DNA of 64,000 nucleotides from Lacihabitans sp. LS3-19 (GCF_024343575.1 NZ_RJUA01000111.1:1-64000); one strand, 5' to 3'. Positions 8,666 to 17,679 are shown, counted from the first letter of the stretch. Notes: generated from the letters alone by a model not told the origin. Made by a program: numbers and translations.

Positions 8666-9595
8666 TTAAGAATGCAAAGCTTTATATTCTTGATACACCA
8701 TGGCTATGCCTTCTTTTAGGTTTATGGTGTGTTTCCATCCCAAGCTGTTAAGCTTGCTTACATCCATTAATTTTCGAGGAGTTCCGTCTGGTTTGTCAGT
8801 GTTCCAATGTATATCTCCTTCGTATCCCACTTCGGCTTTAATGGTTTCTGCAAGTTCTTTTATCGTCACGTCTACACCTGTTCCAATGTTTACAAGTGTG
8901 CTGTCATTATAGTTTTCCATGAGATAAACACAAGCTTCGGCAAGATCATCAGCATGTAAAAACTCACGCATCGGCGAACCTGTTCCCCAAAGCTCCACTT
9001 GTGGTTTGTTTTCCATTTTAGCCTCATGAAACTTACGAATCATTGCTGGCAACACGTGAGAAGTATTTAAATCATAATTATCATTCGGTCCGTACAAATT
9101 GGTTGGCATTACTGATATATAGTTGCAGCCGTATTGATCTCGGTAAGCTTCACACATTTTTATACCGGCTATTTTGGCTATAGCGTACGGCTCATTTGTG
9201 GGTTCCAGCAATCCTGTTAAAAGATACTCTTCTTTTAATGGTTGTGGAGCCAGTTTTGGGTATATACAAGACGAACCTAAAAACATCAATTTCTTTACGC
9301 CTGCCATATACGAGCCATGAATTACGTTGTTCTGGATTTGCAAGTTTTCATACAAAAACTGCCCTCTGAAGGTATTATTGGCTATTATTCCTCCAACCTT
9401 TGCAGCAGCCAAAAACACATAATCAGGTTTTTCTTTTTCCAAAAAATCAAATACTTCTTGGCTGTTTCTAAGGTCCAGTTCTTTTGAAGATTTTAATAGA
9501 AAATTGCTAAAACCCTTACTTTTTAGATTCCTAACTATCGCAGAGCCAACCATACCATTATGACCAGCCACATATATTTTGTCGGATAATTCCAA
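8666..9595 (-). CDS. fcl: GDP-L-fucose synthase
   Basis: This short-chain-dehydrogenase epimerase/reductase converts GDP-4-keto-6-deoxy-D-mannose to GDP-L-fucose with NADPH. The Rossmann start IYVAGHNGMVGSAIVR, GSSCIYPKLAPQPL with the catalytic Ser, EPYAIAKIAG with the YxxxK pair, and MPTNLYGPNDNYDL are all diagnostic. An upstream in-frame TTG at 9640 lies inside a TACTTTTG -7 element and so cannot be translated from that promoter. I therefore choose the TTG at 9595, which gives a normal-length protein beginning just before the nucleotide-binding strand. It heads the operon ending in dgt. Its usual partner gmd (GDP-mannose dehydratase) is not in this window. Confidence 0.93.
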   Translation of the reverse strand: MELSDKIYVAGHNGMVGSAIVRNLKSKGFSNFLLKSSKELDLRNSQEVFDFLEKEKPDYVFLAAAKVGGIIANNTFRGQFLYENLQIQNNVIHGSYMAGVKKLMFLGSSCIYPKLAPQPLKEEYLLTGLLEPTNEPYAIAKIAGIKMCEAYRDQYGCNYISVMPTNLYGPNDNYDLNTSHVLPAMIRKFHEAKMENKPQVELWGTGSPMREFLHADDLAEACVYLMENYNDSTLVNIGTGVDVTIKELAETIKAEVGYEGDIHWNTDKPDGTPRKLMDVSKLNSLGWKHTINLKEGIAMVYQEYKALHS

Positions 9596-9624
9596 TTTTT
9601 TAGTGAAATTTACGTTTTTAAAAT

Positions 9625-9645
9625 TCAATTTGCATTGCAAAAGTA
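9625..9645. promoter_or_regulatory. Overlapping divergent -7 promoter elements
   Basis: On the minus strand TACTTTTG (9638-9645) is an exact TAnnTTTG match driving the fcl operon, with transcription starting near 9632. On the plus strand TCAATTTG (9625-9632) is a one-mismatch -7 element for the MORN-protein gene at 9664. The two transcripts would start within a few bases of each other and be transcribed towards each other's -7 box. Confidence 0.5.
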
Positions 9646-9663
9646 CTACAGAAGAGACTTATA

Positions 9664-10638
9664 ATGAAACGAATTCTATTCATATACTTTTTTTTATTGG
9701 GTCTTGGCCTCCAAGCTCAAGACGTGATACCGAAGGCCAAGACCAAAGAACAGCGTAAAGCTGATCGTAAAAAAATGACTTTGGAAGAGAAAATCGAGGA
9801 TACGTTACCGATAGATGTTAACTTACCTAAACCAAAAGCTTCTATAAATCTACCTGGAGACAATAAAATCAGCTCTGTGGAAGATGCCAAAAAGTTTATG
9901 AACGAGACCATTCCGAATCTTTCGTCAGAGGTAAGATCAAAAAGTAAAAAAGCCAAAAAAGCGATTGAAAAGGCAAAGGCAGAGGTGTTTGATGGTAAGA
10001 ATTACGAAAAAATTGCAATAGAAAAAAGAATCTACAAACGTGGATCAGGTAGTAGATTGCTCTATCAGGAGTTTTATATTTTAAAACAACATCAAAAGCC
10101 AAATCCATACAATCGAACACTGACTTGGTACGACGAAAAAAATAAGAAGTTTATTGATGCGATATCGAGAGATATTAAAACTAATAGTTTGCTTCATGGC
10201 CCATTTAGAGAATACCGTGGAGAAAAACTAATGAAGGAGGGTTTCTATTATCTAGGAGCAAAGCATGGCCGCTGGATGGAATACGACAAGGATTTTAATT
10301 TAGTAGATAAAGAATACTTCAATAAGGGATTTTATAATGAATCTCAAATAAGCTATTTTGGTTCTGACTCTGCAAAAATCAAAGAGATAATTCCGGTAAT
10401 TTATGGAAAAACAACTGGAGATTATTGGAGGTTTTATGAAGACGGGACTTTAGCTGAAGAAGGTCATTATGACGATGGAAAAAAAGTTGGCCGTTGGGTG
10501 GAGTATTATGAGGGCGGTAACAGACGAAAAAAAGTAACGCAATACCCGAAAGATGCTTTCGATATAACTGAACCAAAATTGCTGCAAGAATATAGTGCTG
10601 ATGGCAAAATGACCTATGATAGCAGTGCCATGAAATAA
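9664..10638 (+). CDS. Exported MORN-repeat-variant protein (YwqK-like)
   Basis: This 324-aa protein has a signal peptide (about residues 1-18, ending LGLQAQ) followed by a Lys-rich region. The C-terminal half contains MORN-like YwqK units: GPFREYRGEKLMKEGFYYLG, AKHGRWMEYDKDFNL, YWRFYEDGTLAEEGHYDDG and KKVGRWVEYYEGG. These repeats form beta-hairpin ladders. In Bacteroidota such proteins are common exported proteins of unknown role, sometimes annotated as toxin-antitoxin components without evidence. It is transcribed divergently from fcl. I infer a periplasmic or surface location. Confidence 0.75.
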   Translation: MKRILFIYFFLLGLGLQAQDVIPKAKTKEQRKADRKKMTLEEKIEDTLPIDVNLPKPKASINLPGDNKISSVEDAKKFMNETIPNLSSEVRSKSKKAKKAIEKAKAEVFDGKNYEKIAIEKRIYKRGSGSRLLYQEFYILKQHQKPNPYNRTLTWYDEKNKKFIDAISRDIKTNSLLHGPFREYRGEKLMKEGFYYLGAKHGRWMEYDKDFNLVDKEYFNKGFYNESQISYFGSDSAKIKEIIPVIYGKTTGDYWRFYEDGTLAEEGHYDDGKKVGRWVEYYEGGNRRKKVTQYPKDAFDITEPKLLQEYSADGKMTYDSSAMK

Positions 10639-10930
10639 AGGTTTGTTTAAAAAAAGCATAAATTCAACTTCAATTTTAAATTCAAAAGTGAAATAAAAAG
10701 CTTCTTCAATTCTTAAATAGAAACTATAATTCAGATTTTGTGTTTTAACCCAAAAAACTCATTAGAAAATCGGTTACAATAAAATTTGGCTTCATACCTA
10801 TTTCCGATCCTCTGCAAACCTATCTCGATAGGTTTTTCGATGCTCATCATAGCTATTTTGCAAAATATTATTTCGCCAGATTGTCTATTGAGCTTTTTGG
10901 CTTTAATTTTTATTCCAAAGAAAAACTCAA

Positions 10931-12121
10931 ATGAAAAAACTATTATTCTTCCTATTAGGCTTTGCTATACTCTCTTGCAAAGAAAATCAAGAAATAAAAT
11001 CTGGAATTTGGCGGGCAGAGATACCAACAGTAGAGGGTGTTTTACCTTTTAATATTGAAATAGAAAAAGACAAAGCCTTTGTTATCAACTCCGACGAAAA
11101 ACTTGCCTTCGATACCTTGTTTTTCCAGAGCGACTCGTTACACCTAGTGATGCAACTCTTTGATGCTGAAATAATAGCCAAACTAAACGGCGAAGAAATG
11201 AATGGGATATTCAGAAAAAAAATGGCCGACTTAAGCAACAGAGAAGGAGCATTTAAGGCCAAGTTTAATCAAAGTTTTAGATTTGAAAATGGAAAAGAAA
11301 ATAAGAAATTAGCGAACAAATATTCTGTAGTTTTTGATGATGGCGAAAGTACTTATGAAGCCGTGGGTATTTTCAAACAAACTGGAAACAGCGTAAAAGG
11401 AACCTTCCTGACTACTACTGGTGATTATCGATATTTAGATGGAAACGTGGTTGGAGATAGCCTGAAACTAAGCTGTTTTGACGGAAACCATACGTTTTTG
11501 TTTAAAGCCAAAATTCAAAATGATAGCTTAGTTGGCGGTACTTTTTGTTATAGTTTAAAAGTTGTAGAAAAATGGTCGGGCATAAAAAACGAAAAGGCAG
11601 AATTACCCGATCCTCACAGTTTAACCTTCCTAAAACCGGGCTTCGAAAGTTTGGAATTTAGCTTCCCAGACTTTGACGGTCATCAGGTTTCATTAAAAGA
11701 CGATAGATTTAAAAACAAAGTAACTATAGTGCAGGTCTTGGGCTCTTGGTGCCCGAACTGCATGGATGAAACGCGGTTTTTAGCCAATTTCAAAAAGCAA
11801 AATCCAAACGTAGAAATAATAGGCTTGGCATTTGAAAAGTCTTTAGAGCCAAGTTTTGTTAAACCAAAAATAGAAAGACTAAAAACAAGATTTGGAGTAA
11901 ACTATCCTATCTTACTAGCAGGATTAAACGATAAAGAAGACGCTTCAAAAAAACTCCCAATGCTCAACAAAATCATCAGTTTTCCAACAACCATTATTAT
12001 TGACAAAAAGGGCATAGTCCGCCAAATACATACGGGCTTTAGTGGACCGGGCACTGGTGAGTATTACAATAGTTTTGTGGAAGATTTTAGGAGATTTGTT
12101 GAGAAATTGGAAAAGGAGTAA
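10931..12121 (+). CDS. TlpA-like thioredoxin-fold lipoprotein
   Basis: This 396-aa protein has a lipoprotein signal peptide with a FAILSC lipobox (Cys16). The N-terminal half is a beta-rich domain of the kind found before Bacteroidota thioredoxins. A TlpA/AhpC-type thioredoxin domain starts near residue 245, with FPDFDGHQVSLKDDRF and VLGSWCPNCMDETRF; the redox pair is Cys274-Cys277. SFPTTIIIDKKG supplies the cis-Pro loop. It is probably anchored in the periplasm, where it reduces or oxidises disulfides in cytochrome or envelope proteins; the partner is unknown. The 292 bp upstream hold no gene. Confidence 0.85.
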   Translation: MKKLLFFLLGFAILSCKENQEIKSGIWRAEIPTVEGVLPFNIEIEKDKAFVINSDEKLAFDTLFFQSDSLHLVMQLFDAEIIAKLNGEEMNGIFRKKMADLSNREGAFKAKFNQSFRFENGKENKKLANKYSVVFDDGESTYEAVGIFKQTGNSVKGTFLTTTGDYRYLDGNVVGDSLKLSCFDGNHTFLFKAKIQNDSLVGGTFCYSLKVVEKWSGIKNEKAELPDPHSLTFLKPGFESLEFSFPDFDGHQVSLKDDRFKNKVTIVQVLGSWCPNCMDETRFLANFKKQNPNVEIIGLAFEKSLEPSFVKPKIERLKTRFGVNYPILLAGLNDKEDASKKLPMLNKIISFPTTIIIDKKGIVRQIHTGFSGPGTGEYYNSFVEDFRRFVEKLEKE

Positions 12122-12215
12122 TGTATTAGTTACTATTCTTCTTTTTTAGTAATTGTTAAATCTACCATTTCCACATATATTTTTTACTTTATACCAATAC
12201 TTCTCAAAAAAATAT

Positions 12216-12280
12216 AATAGTATGCTTGCATAACAATATTTTATTTTTTTACTTTGCAATTAGTATGCAAGCATACTATT
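12216..12280 (+). promoter_or_regulatory. Paired operator flanking a -7 promoter of the acyl-CoA dehydrogenase gene
   Basis: A 17-bp sequence at 12216-12232 recurs as its exact reverse complement at 12264-12280. The right copy is itself a near-perfect dyad, tagtatgc-aa-gcatacta (12261-12278); the left copy centres on tatgc-tt-gcata. Between them lies TTACTTTG (12249-12256), one mismatch from the TAnnTTTG element. A start near 12263 would fall inside the right operator. The geometry fits repression by a dimeric regulator, perhaps of the TetR type often controlling acyl-CoA metabolism; the regulator is not in the window. Confidence 0.7.
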
Positions 12281-12309
12281 CTGTTTGATCTTTTAAATAA
12301 ATTATAGAT

Positions 12310-14109
12310 ATGTCACTAGTAGCTGAAAATGAAGCATTGAAAGGAGGGGAGTTCTTAATTAAAGAATCAACTGCCGACCAAATTTTTATCCGTGAAGAGT
12401 TCAACGAAGAACAGCAAATGATTGCTGAAACTTGTAGAGACTTTTTAAAGACAGAAATCTGGCCTATTTTAGATGAAATAGATTATGCTAAATCACCAGA
12501 TTTGATTTCATCTTTGATGGACAAAGCTGGCGAACTTGGTCTTTTAGGCACAGCTGTTCCCGAAGAATATGGTGGTTTTGGAATGAGCTTCAATACTTCT
12601 ATGTTAGTAGCGGAAGTTTTGGGTGCTGGTCATTCTTTCTCTGTAGCACAATCAGCACATACTGGCATTGGTACTTTGCCTATTCTATATTATGGTAATG
12701 AAGAACAAAAGCAAAAATATCTTCCAAACCTTGCTTCTGGTGTTTGGAAAGCTGCCTACTGTTTAACTGAGCCAGATTCAGGTTCGGATGCCAACGGAGC
12801 AAAATCTAAAGCCGAGTTGACTGCAGATGGCAAACATTATAAAATCAACGGTACAAAAATGTGGATCACCAATGGTGGTTTTGCTGATATATTTATTGTT
12901 TTTGCTAAAATAGAGGACGATAAAAATCTTACGGCATTTATTGTTGAGAAGGATTTTGGTGGTATCACGATGAATGAGCCGGAGAAAAAACTTGGAATTA
13001 AAGGTTCTGATACACGTCAAGTTTTCTTCAACGACTGCATGGTACCTGTTGAAAATATGCTTTCGGACAGGCAAAATGGTTTTAAAATAGCAGTAAATAT
13101 CCTTAATATTGGACGTATCAAATTAGGGATTGCAGCAGTTGGTGGCTCAAAAGGCGTATTAAATCATGCTATAAACTATGCCAACGAGCGTAAGCAATTC
13201 GGAATTTCTATCGGAAGGTTTGGAGCGATTAAGCACAAATTAGCCGAAATGGCTACGAAGATTTGGGTAAGTGAGACTGCTTGTTACAGGGCTGGACAAA
13301 ACATTGACGACCTAATCGAAACTTTTGTAGCTTCAGGTATGGACGATGCAAGTGCCAAACTGAAAGCTTTGGAGCAATATGCCATAGAGTGTGCAATCTT
13401 GAAAGTTCATGGTTCTGAAACATTAGATTATGTAACAGACGAAGGTTTGCAAGTTTACGGCGGTATGGGCTATTCTGCCGATGCACCTATGGAAAGAGCT
13501 TACAGAGATTCAAGAATCAATAGAATATTTGAAGGTACCAACGAAATCAACCGTATGTTGATATTGGATATGTATCTAAAAAGGGCCATGAAAGGCGAGT
13601 TAGATCTTTTAGGTCCAGCAACTGCTGTAGGTAAAGAAATACTTTCGATTCCATCTTTCGAGTCTGATGAGGACGAAATAATGTTCTCAGCCGAGAAAAA
13701 AGTAATCAAAAACTTGAAAAAGGCAGCTTTGATGATTGCTGGAGCTGCAGTTCAAAAATTCATGATGAAGCTATCACATGAGCAAGAGATATTGATGAAT
13801 GTTGCTGATATGATCACAGAGATTTACGCTGCTGAATCGGCACTTTTAAGAGTAGAAAAACTAGTTGTCATAAAAGGCGAAGAGGCCGTTGTTTTGCAAA
13901 AAGACATGACGATGGTTTATCTGCAAGAGGCAGTTGAGAAGTGTAACTCAGCAGGCAGAGAAGCTATAACAGCATTCGCTGAAGGAGACGAACTAAGAGT
14001 AATGCTAATGGGACTAAAGCGTTTTACAAAAATCGACCCGATAAATATGAAAGATGCAAGAAGAAGAGTCGCAGATGCACTTTTAGCTGAAAATAAATAC
14101 ATATTTTAA
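12310..14109 (+). CDS. Acyl-CoA dehydrogenase with C-terminal extension
   Basis: This 599-aa flavoenzyme catalyses the first, alpha-beta desaturation step of fatty acyl-CoA beta-oxidation. The N-terminal helical domain begins near FNEEQQMIAETCRDF. The middle domain has AYCLTEPDSGSDANGAKSKA and MWITNGGFADIFIVFAK, both FAD/substrate signatures. The C-terminal domain has YANERKQFGISIGRFGAIK, QVYGGMGYSADAPMERAYRD and RIFEGTNEINRM, where Glu408 is the expected catalytic base. About 170 extra residues follow, as in the long Bacteroidota/VLCAD-like subgroup. It is monocistronic, with a paired operator upstream and a terminator downstream. Confidence 0.95.
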   Translation: MSLVAENEALKGGEFLIKESTADQIFIREEFNEEQQMIAETCRDFLKTEIWPILDEIDYAKSPDLISSLMDKAGELGLLGTAVPEEYGGFGMSFNTSMLVAEVLGAGHSFSVAQSAHTGIGTLPILYYGNEEQKQKYLPNLASGVWKAAYCLTEPDSGSDANGAKSKAELTADGKHYKINGTKMWITNGGFADIFIVFAKIEDDKNLTAFIVEKDFGGITMNEPEKKLGIKGSDTRQVFFNDCMVPVENMLSDRQNGFKIAVNILNIGRIKLGIAAVGGSKGVLNHAINYANERKQFGISIGRFGAIKHKLAEMATKIWVSETACYRAGQNIDDLIETFVASGMDDASAKLKALEQYAIECAILKVHGSETLDYVTDEGLQVYGGMGYSADAPMERAYRDSRINRIFEGTNEINRMLILDMYLKRAMKGELDLLGPATAVGKEILSIPSFESDEDEIMFSAEKKVIKNLKKAALMIAGAAVQKFMMKLSHEQEILMNVADMITEIYAAESALLRVEKLVVIKGEEAVVLQKDMTMVYLQEAVEKCNSAGREAITAFAEGDELRVMLMGLKRFTKIDPINMKDARRRVADALLAENKYIF

Positions 14110-14194
14110 TAAAATAGAACTCCATTTCGCTTCTCTTTTCGAGAAGGGGTAGTAGGAGGGAAGAATATTTTGGCTTAGAATCAACAATTAAAAA

Positions 14195-14240
14195 CCAATA
14201 AACCAGTCTTATATCATTTAGGGCTGGTTTTTAATTTTTG
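14195..14240 (+). terminator. Terminator of the acyl-CoA dehydrogenase gene
   Basis: The arms aaaccag (14200-14206) and ctggttt (14224-14230) pair and are followed by a T-rich tract (ttaattttt). Confidence 0.6.
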
Positions 14241-14280
14241 TCAGTTTGTTATAGAATTACATGATTTGGCAAACTGGTCA

Positions 14281-14312
14281 AAAAAAAGTAGCTCAAAATT
14301 ATTTAAGCTACC
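14281..14312 (-). terminator. Terminator of the cyclophilin gene
   Basis: Read on the minus strand, GTAGCTTAAA pairs with TTTGAGCTAC through one GU pair and is followed by seven U. It lies about 20 bp after the cyclophilin stop codon. Confidence 0.8.
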
Positions 14313-14333
14313 TTATTCAATATTCAGATAGTT

Positions 14334-14777
14334 TTAAGCAACTTCCTCAACAATAGTAATTTTCTGTATTTTGTCGCCTTGACGAATCAAATCAACTACA
14401 TCCAAACCCTCAACAACTTTACCAAAGCAAGTATGATTTCTGTCTAGGTGCTGTGTGTTTGTTCTATTATGGCAGATGAAAAACTGTGAGCCGCCTGTGT
14501 TTCTTCCTCTATGAGCCATTGAGAGTACTCCTTTGTCGTGATATTGCAATTCTCCGTCTAATTCGCATGGAATTGTATATCCTGGGCCACCACCACCTGT
14601 ACCGTCTGGATCTCCACCTTGTACCATAAAATTAGGTATCACTCTATGGAAGATTAAACCATCATAAAATCCTTTTTTTGACAAATCAATAAAATTTTGA
14701 ACTGCTATTGGAGCATCAGTATCATAGAATTCGATAAGCATTGTACCCTTATCGGTTATCATTTCAGCTTTACGCAT
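14334..14777 (-). CDS. Peptidyl-prolyl cis-trans isomerase, cyclophilin type
   Basis: This 147-aa single-domain cyclophilin accelerates proline isomerisation during protein folding. Signatures are FIDLSKKGFYDGLIFHRVI with the catalytic Arg, FMVQGGDPDGTGGGGPGY, MAHRGRNTGGSQFFIC and NHTCFGKVVEGLDVVD. There is no signal peptide, so it is cytoplasmic. It has its own exact -7 element and a strong terminator, so it is transcribed alone. Confidence 0.96.
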   Translation of the reverse strand: MRKAEMITDKGTMLIEFYDTDAPIAVQNFIDLSKKGFYDGLIFHRVIPNFMVQGGDPDGTGGGGPGYTIPCELDGELQYHDKGVLSMAHRGRNTGGSQFFICHNRTNTQHLDRNHTCFGKVVEGLDVVDLIRQGDKIQKITIVEEVA

Positions 14778-14811
14778 TGTATTTTTTGTTTAGTTTTACT
14801 GCAAATTTAGG

Positions 14812-14819
14812 TGAGAAAT
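14812..14819 (-). promoter_or_regulatory. -7 promoter element of the cyclophilin gene
   Basis: TAAATTTG on the minus strand matches TAnnTTTG exactly and lies about 35 bp upstream of the cyclophilin ATG. Confidence 0.6.
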
Positions 14820-14938
14820 CTGGTTTTGCATTTTAAAATTCAGTAATTCTTTGTTTAGAAATTTCTGTATTCAATAAAAAAGGAATAGTTTTTGAATACA
14901 TTTATTTTAGAATCAAAAGGAAACCTATTCTTTTAATA

Positions 14939-14946
14939 TAAATTTG
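14939..14946 (+). promoter_or_regulatory. -7 promoter element of the nucleotide-sugar dehydrogenase gene
   Basis: TAAATTTG matches the Bacteroidota -7 consensus exactly, 22 bp before the ATG at 14969. Confidence 0.6.
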
Positions 14947-14968
14947 CTTTTCATTTTAAAAATTTAAA

Positions 14969-16243
14969 ATGCACCTAATAAAAAATATTGAGATTGTAAT
15001 TTGTGGTCTAGGTTATGTGGGGTTACCTTTAGCAGTGGAGTTTGGTAAAAATATCCCTACTATTGGCTTTGATATAAATTCGCAAAGAGTAGAAGAATTA
15101 AAAAAAGGAATCGATAAAACGCTTGAACAAACTAGTGAAGAAATATCGGCTTCAACTTTTTTAAGTTTCACTTCTGAAATAGAAACAATTAATGTTTCTA
15201 CTAAAAATAAAGTTTACATTGTAACTGTTCCTACGCCAATAGACGCATATAAAAAACCTGACCTTAAACCATTACTTTCTGTTAGTAAAACAATAGGAGA
15301 GGTTCTTAAGAAAGGAGATATAGTTATTTACGAGAGTACAGTTTATCCTGGCTGTACAGAAGATGACTGTGTACCTGTTTTAGAAAAGCACAGTGGATTA
15401 AAGTTTAATCAAGACTTTTTCTGCGGTTATTCTCCAGAGAGAATTAATCCAGGGGATAAGAAAAATACACTCACAAAGATTCTGAAAATCACTTCTGGCT
15501 CAACACCCGAAATAGCAGATTTAGTAGATCAATTGTATGGTTCGATTATCGAAGCAGGTACTTATAAAGCTCCTTCATTAAAAGTAGCAGAAGCAGCCAA
15601 GTTGATAGAAAACTGCCAAAGAGATGTCAATATTTCTTTTGTGAACGAACTTGCCCTGATATTTGAAAAAATGAACTTGGATACTACCGAAGTATTGAAA
15701 GCAGCAGGAACTAAATGGAATTTTCTTAAATTTCAGCCAGGTTTGGTGGGAGGACATTGTATTGGCGTAGATCCATACTATATGCTTTATAAATCAGAAC
15801 AATTGGGTTATTATCCTGCTTTGATTGGTTCAGGTAGAAGGATTAACGACAATATGGGCGTATTTGTGGCCAATAAAGTTGTTAAATTGATGATTAGCAA
15901 AGGCATCAATGTTAAAGATTCCAAGGCTTTGATTTTGGGTTTTACCTTTAAAGAAAACTGCCCTGATATCAGAAACACCAAGGTTATAGATATTTACAAT
16001 GAATTGAAGGATTTTGGCATTCAAACGGATGTATATGATCCTTGGGCTGATAATGAGGAGGTGAATCATGAATATGGAATAAGTTTGAAAGCAGATTTAA
16101 ACCAAAAATATGATTTAATAATCCATGCCGTTAATCATCAAGTTTTTGAGAAATTAAACATCGGAGACTTTGCTGCTAAAAGCCATGTTTTGTTTGATGT
16201 AAAAAGTACTTTGGATAAGTCAATTGTAGATGCAAGGTTATAA
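14969..16243 (+). CDS. Nucleotide-sugar dehydrogenase (TviB/WbpA-like, UDP-HexNAc 6-dehydrogenase)
   Basis: This 424-aa enzyme oxidises C6 of a UDP-N-acetylhexosamine twice with NAD to give the uronic acid. It has the N-terminal NAD-binding CGLGYVGLPLAVEFG, a central VPTPIDAYKKPDL and STVYPGCTEDDCVP, and SPERINPGDKKNTLTKI, the form typical of TviB/WbpA/WbpO rather than UDP-glucose dehydrogenase. The catalytic Cys is in GGHCIGVDPYY, and a C-terminal LGFTFKENCPDIRNTK domain is present. With the WecB-type epimerase that follows, it could supply ManNAcA-, GlcNAcA- or GalNAcA-type sugars for the surface polysaccharide; sequence alone does not settle which. Confidence 0.92.
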   Translation: MHLIKNIEIVICGLGYVGLPLAVEFGKNIPTIGFDINSQRVEELKKGIDKTLEQTSEEISASTFLSFTSEIETINVSTKNKVYIVTVPTPIDAYKKPDLKPLLSVSKTIGEVLKKGDIVIYESTVYPGCTEDDCVPVLEKHSGLKFNQDFFCGYSPERINPGDKKNTLTKILKITSGSTPEIADLVDQLYGSIIEAGTYKAPSLKVAEAAKLIENCQRDVNISFVNELALIFEKMNLDTTEVLKAAGTKWNFLKFQPGLVGGHCIGVDPYYMLYKSEQLGYYPALIGSGRRINDNMGVFVANKVVKLMISKGINVKDSKALILGFTFKENCPDIRNTKVIDIYNELKDFGIQTDVYDPWADNEEVNHEYGISLKADLNQKYDLIIHAVNHQVFEKLNIGDFAAKSHVLFDVKSTLDKSIVDARL

Positions 16244-16261
16244 AATGGATTAGAAAATGCT

Positions 16262-16510
16262 TTTTTTTAACATGAAGACAGTGAAGTAATGAAGACCATT
16301 AAGTTATTTAAAGCTTTCTTCATGCACTTAATTTCTTAATTCCTTAATGTTAAAACATTGACGGTTGCTTTTTTTTTTAAAATGATGACAATGAATAAAT
16401 GTAGACCATTAGGATTTTCTTATCCCCTTAATTCTATAATTTTAAAACATTGGAGGAGGTGAAGACCATTAAGATATTTCTTTTTACTTAATGCACTTAA
16501 ATATCTTTAT
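16262..16510. repeat. Degenerate inverted copies of the 109-bp repeat
   Basis: 16264-16372 reads like the reverse complement of the repeat unit at 1-327, with atgaaga, ttcttcatgc, cttaattccttaatgtt and a terminal T-run in the same order. Two shorter, more decayed relatives follow, each starting near a gaagaccattaag or tagaccattag string (about 16385-16455 and 16456-16510). They fill the 322-bp gap before wecB; no gene is visible. Confidence 0.7.
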
Positions 16511-16539
16511 GTTACATATTTGAAGGAAGAATTTTATTC

Positions 16540-16547
16540 TATTTTTG
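16540..16547 (+). promoter_or_regulatory. -7 promoter element of the UDP-GlcNAc 2-epimerase gene
   Basis: TATTTTTG matches TAnnTTTG exactly, 19 bp before the TTG start at 16566. Confidence 0.55.
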
Positions 16548-16565
16548 TAATTTAAAATTAATATA

Positions 16566-17657
16566 TTGAAATTAATAGATATAATAGCCGGTGCTCGTCC
16601 AAACTTTATGAAGATAGCACCTATAATTGATGCCTTCAAAAGACATAACTTTGAAGCAAAAGGAATAAAATATCGCTTAATACATACAGGTCAGCACTAT
16701 GACAAAAACATGAGTGAGACCTTCTTTGATCAATTAGGTATTCCACATCCAGATATCAACCTCCAAGTAGGCTCGGGCACCCAAGCAGAGCAAACGGCAA
16801 AAATAATGGTGGCTTATGAGAAAATTTTATTAGAAAACCCATCTGATCTTTGTATTGTTGTTGGTGACGTTACCTCTACGATGGCTTGCTCTATAGCAGC
16901 TAGAAAATTAAATATTCGCGTTGCACATATAGAAGGAGGCATCCGTTCGTATGACGAAACCATGCCAGAGGAAATCAATAGAAAGGTTACGGATGCTATT
17001 ACCAATTATTTCTTTACAACGTCAGAGGTAGCCAATCAAAACTTAAAAAGAGAAGGGATAAAGCCCGAACAAGTTTTTTTTGTGGGTAATACCATGATTG
17101 ATACTTTATTGAAAAATATGGACAGGCTCAAAAAGCCCCAAATCTGGGAGGATAATGGTTTAAAAGAAAATGAATACATCGTCATGACACTTCACCGTCC
17201 AGCCAATGTTGATAGCCCAGAAAATCTAAAAAAATTAGTTAAGATATTAAGTGAAACAGTAAGTCCAAATAAAATTATATTCCCAATCCACCCGCGTACA
17301 AAGAAAATCTACGAAAGTCTAGACTTACAACCTGAAAATATTGTACTTTCTGAGCCAATGGGGTATTTAGAGTTTAATTTTTTAGTCAAAAATGCTAAAT
17401 TGGTAATCACAGATTCAGGCGGTATTACAGAAGAAACTACTGTAATGAAAGTGCCTTGTTTGACATTACGTGATTCAACAGAAAGGCCAGAAACTTGTAC
17501 AATTGGCACCAATATGCTAATCGGAACAGATCCCTATAAACTTATAGAACCCCTTCAAAATATCTTTGCAGGCAAATGGAAAAAAGGTGAAATACCAGTT
17601 CTTTGGGACGGGAAGACTTCGGATAGAATTGCAGAGGTGCTAGAGAGGATAATGTAG
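16566..17657 (+). CDS. wecB: UDP-N-acetylglucosamine 2-epimerase, non-hydrolysing
   Basis: This 363-aa GT-B-fold enzyme interconverts UDP-GlcNAc and UDP-ManNAc. Signatures are the N-terminal AGARPNFMKIAPI, HTGQHYDKNMSETFF, VVGDVTSTMA, RVAHIEGGIRSYD with PEEINR, MTLHRPANVDSPENL and a C-terminal ITDSGGITEETTV. The start is TTG, followed by a normal family N-terminus (MKLIDIIAG). With the preceding dehydrogenase it probably makes a ManNAc-uronate-type sugar donor. It has its own -7 element and is followed by a large repeat field, so it is separated from the main polysaccharide cluster by about 2.8 kb. Confidence 0.95.
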   Translation: MKLIDIIAGARPNFMKIAPIIDAFKRHNFEAKGIKYRLIHTGQHYDKNMSETFFDQLGIPHPDINLQVGSGTQAEQTAKIMVAYEKILLENPSDLCIVVGDVTSTMACSIAARKLNIRVAHIEGGIRSYDETMPEEINRKVTDAITNYFFTTSEVANQNLKREGIKPEQVFFVGNTMIDTLLKNMDRLKKPQIWEDNGLKENEYIVMTLHRPANVDSPENLKKLVKILSETVSPNKIIFPIHPRTKKIYESLDLQPENIVLSEPMGYLEFNFLVKNAKLVITDSGGITEETTVMKVPCLTLRDSTERPETCTIGTNMLIGTDPYKLIEPLQNIFAGKWKKGEIPVLWDGKTSDRIAEVLERIM

Positions 17658-17679
17658 TTTTTTTGTCATTCATTTTCAT

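Noticed and set aside
9664-10638. Antitoxin of a toxin-antitoxin pair (common annotation of YwqK-like proteins)
   Set aside because: The protein is exported and no toxin gene is adjacent.
10786-11052. Open frame of 88 codons overlapping the start of the TlpA-like gene
   Set aside because: The second half is an out-of-frame reading of a gene with clear lipobox and CxxC motifs, and the first half is AT-rich intergenic DNA.
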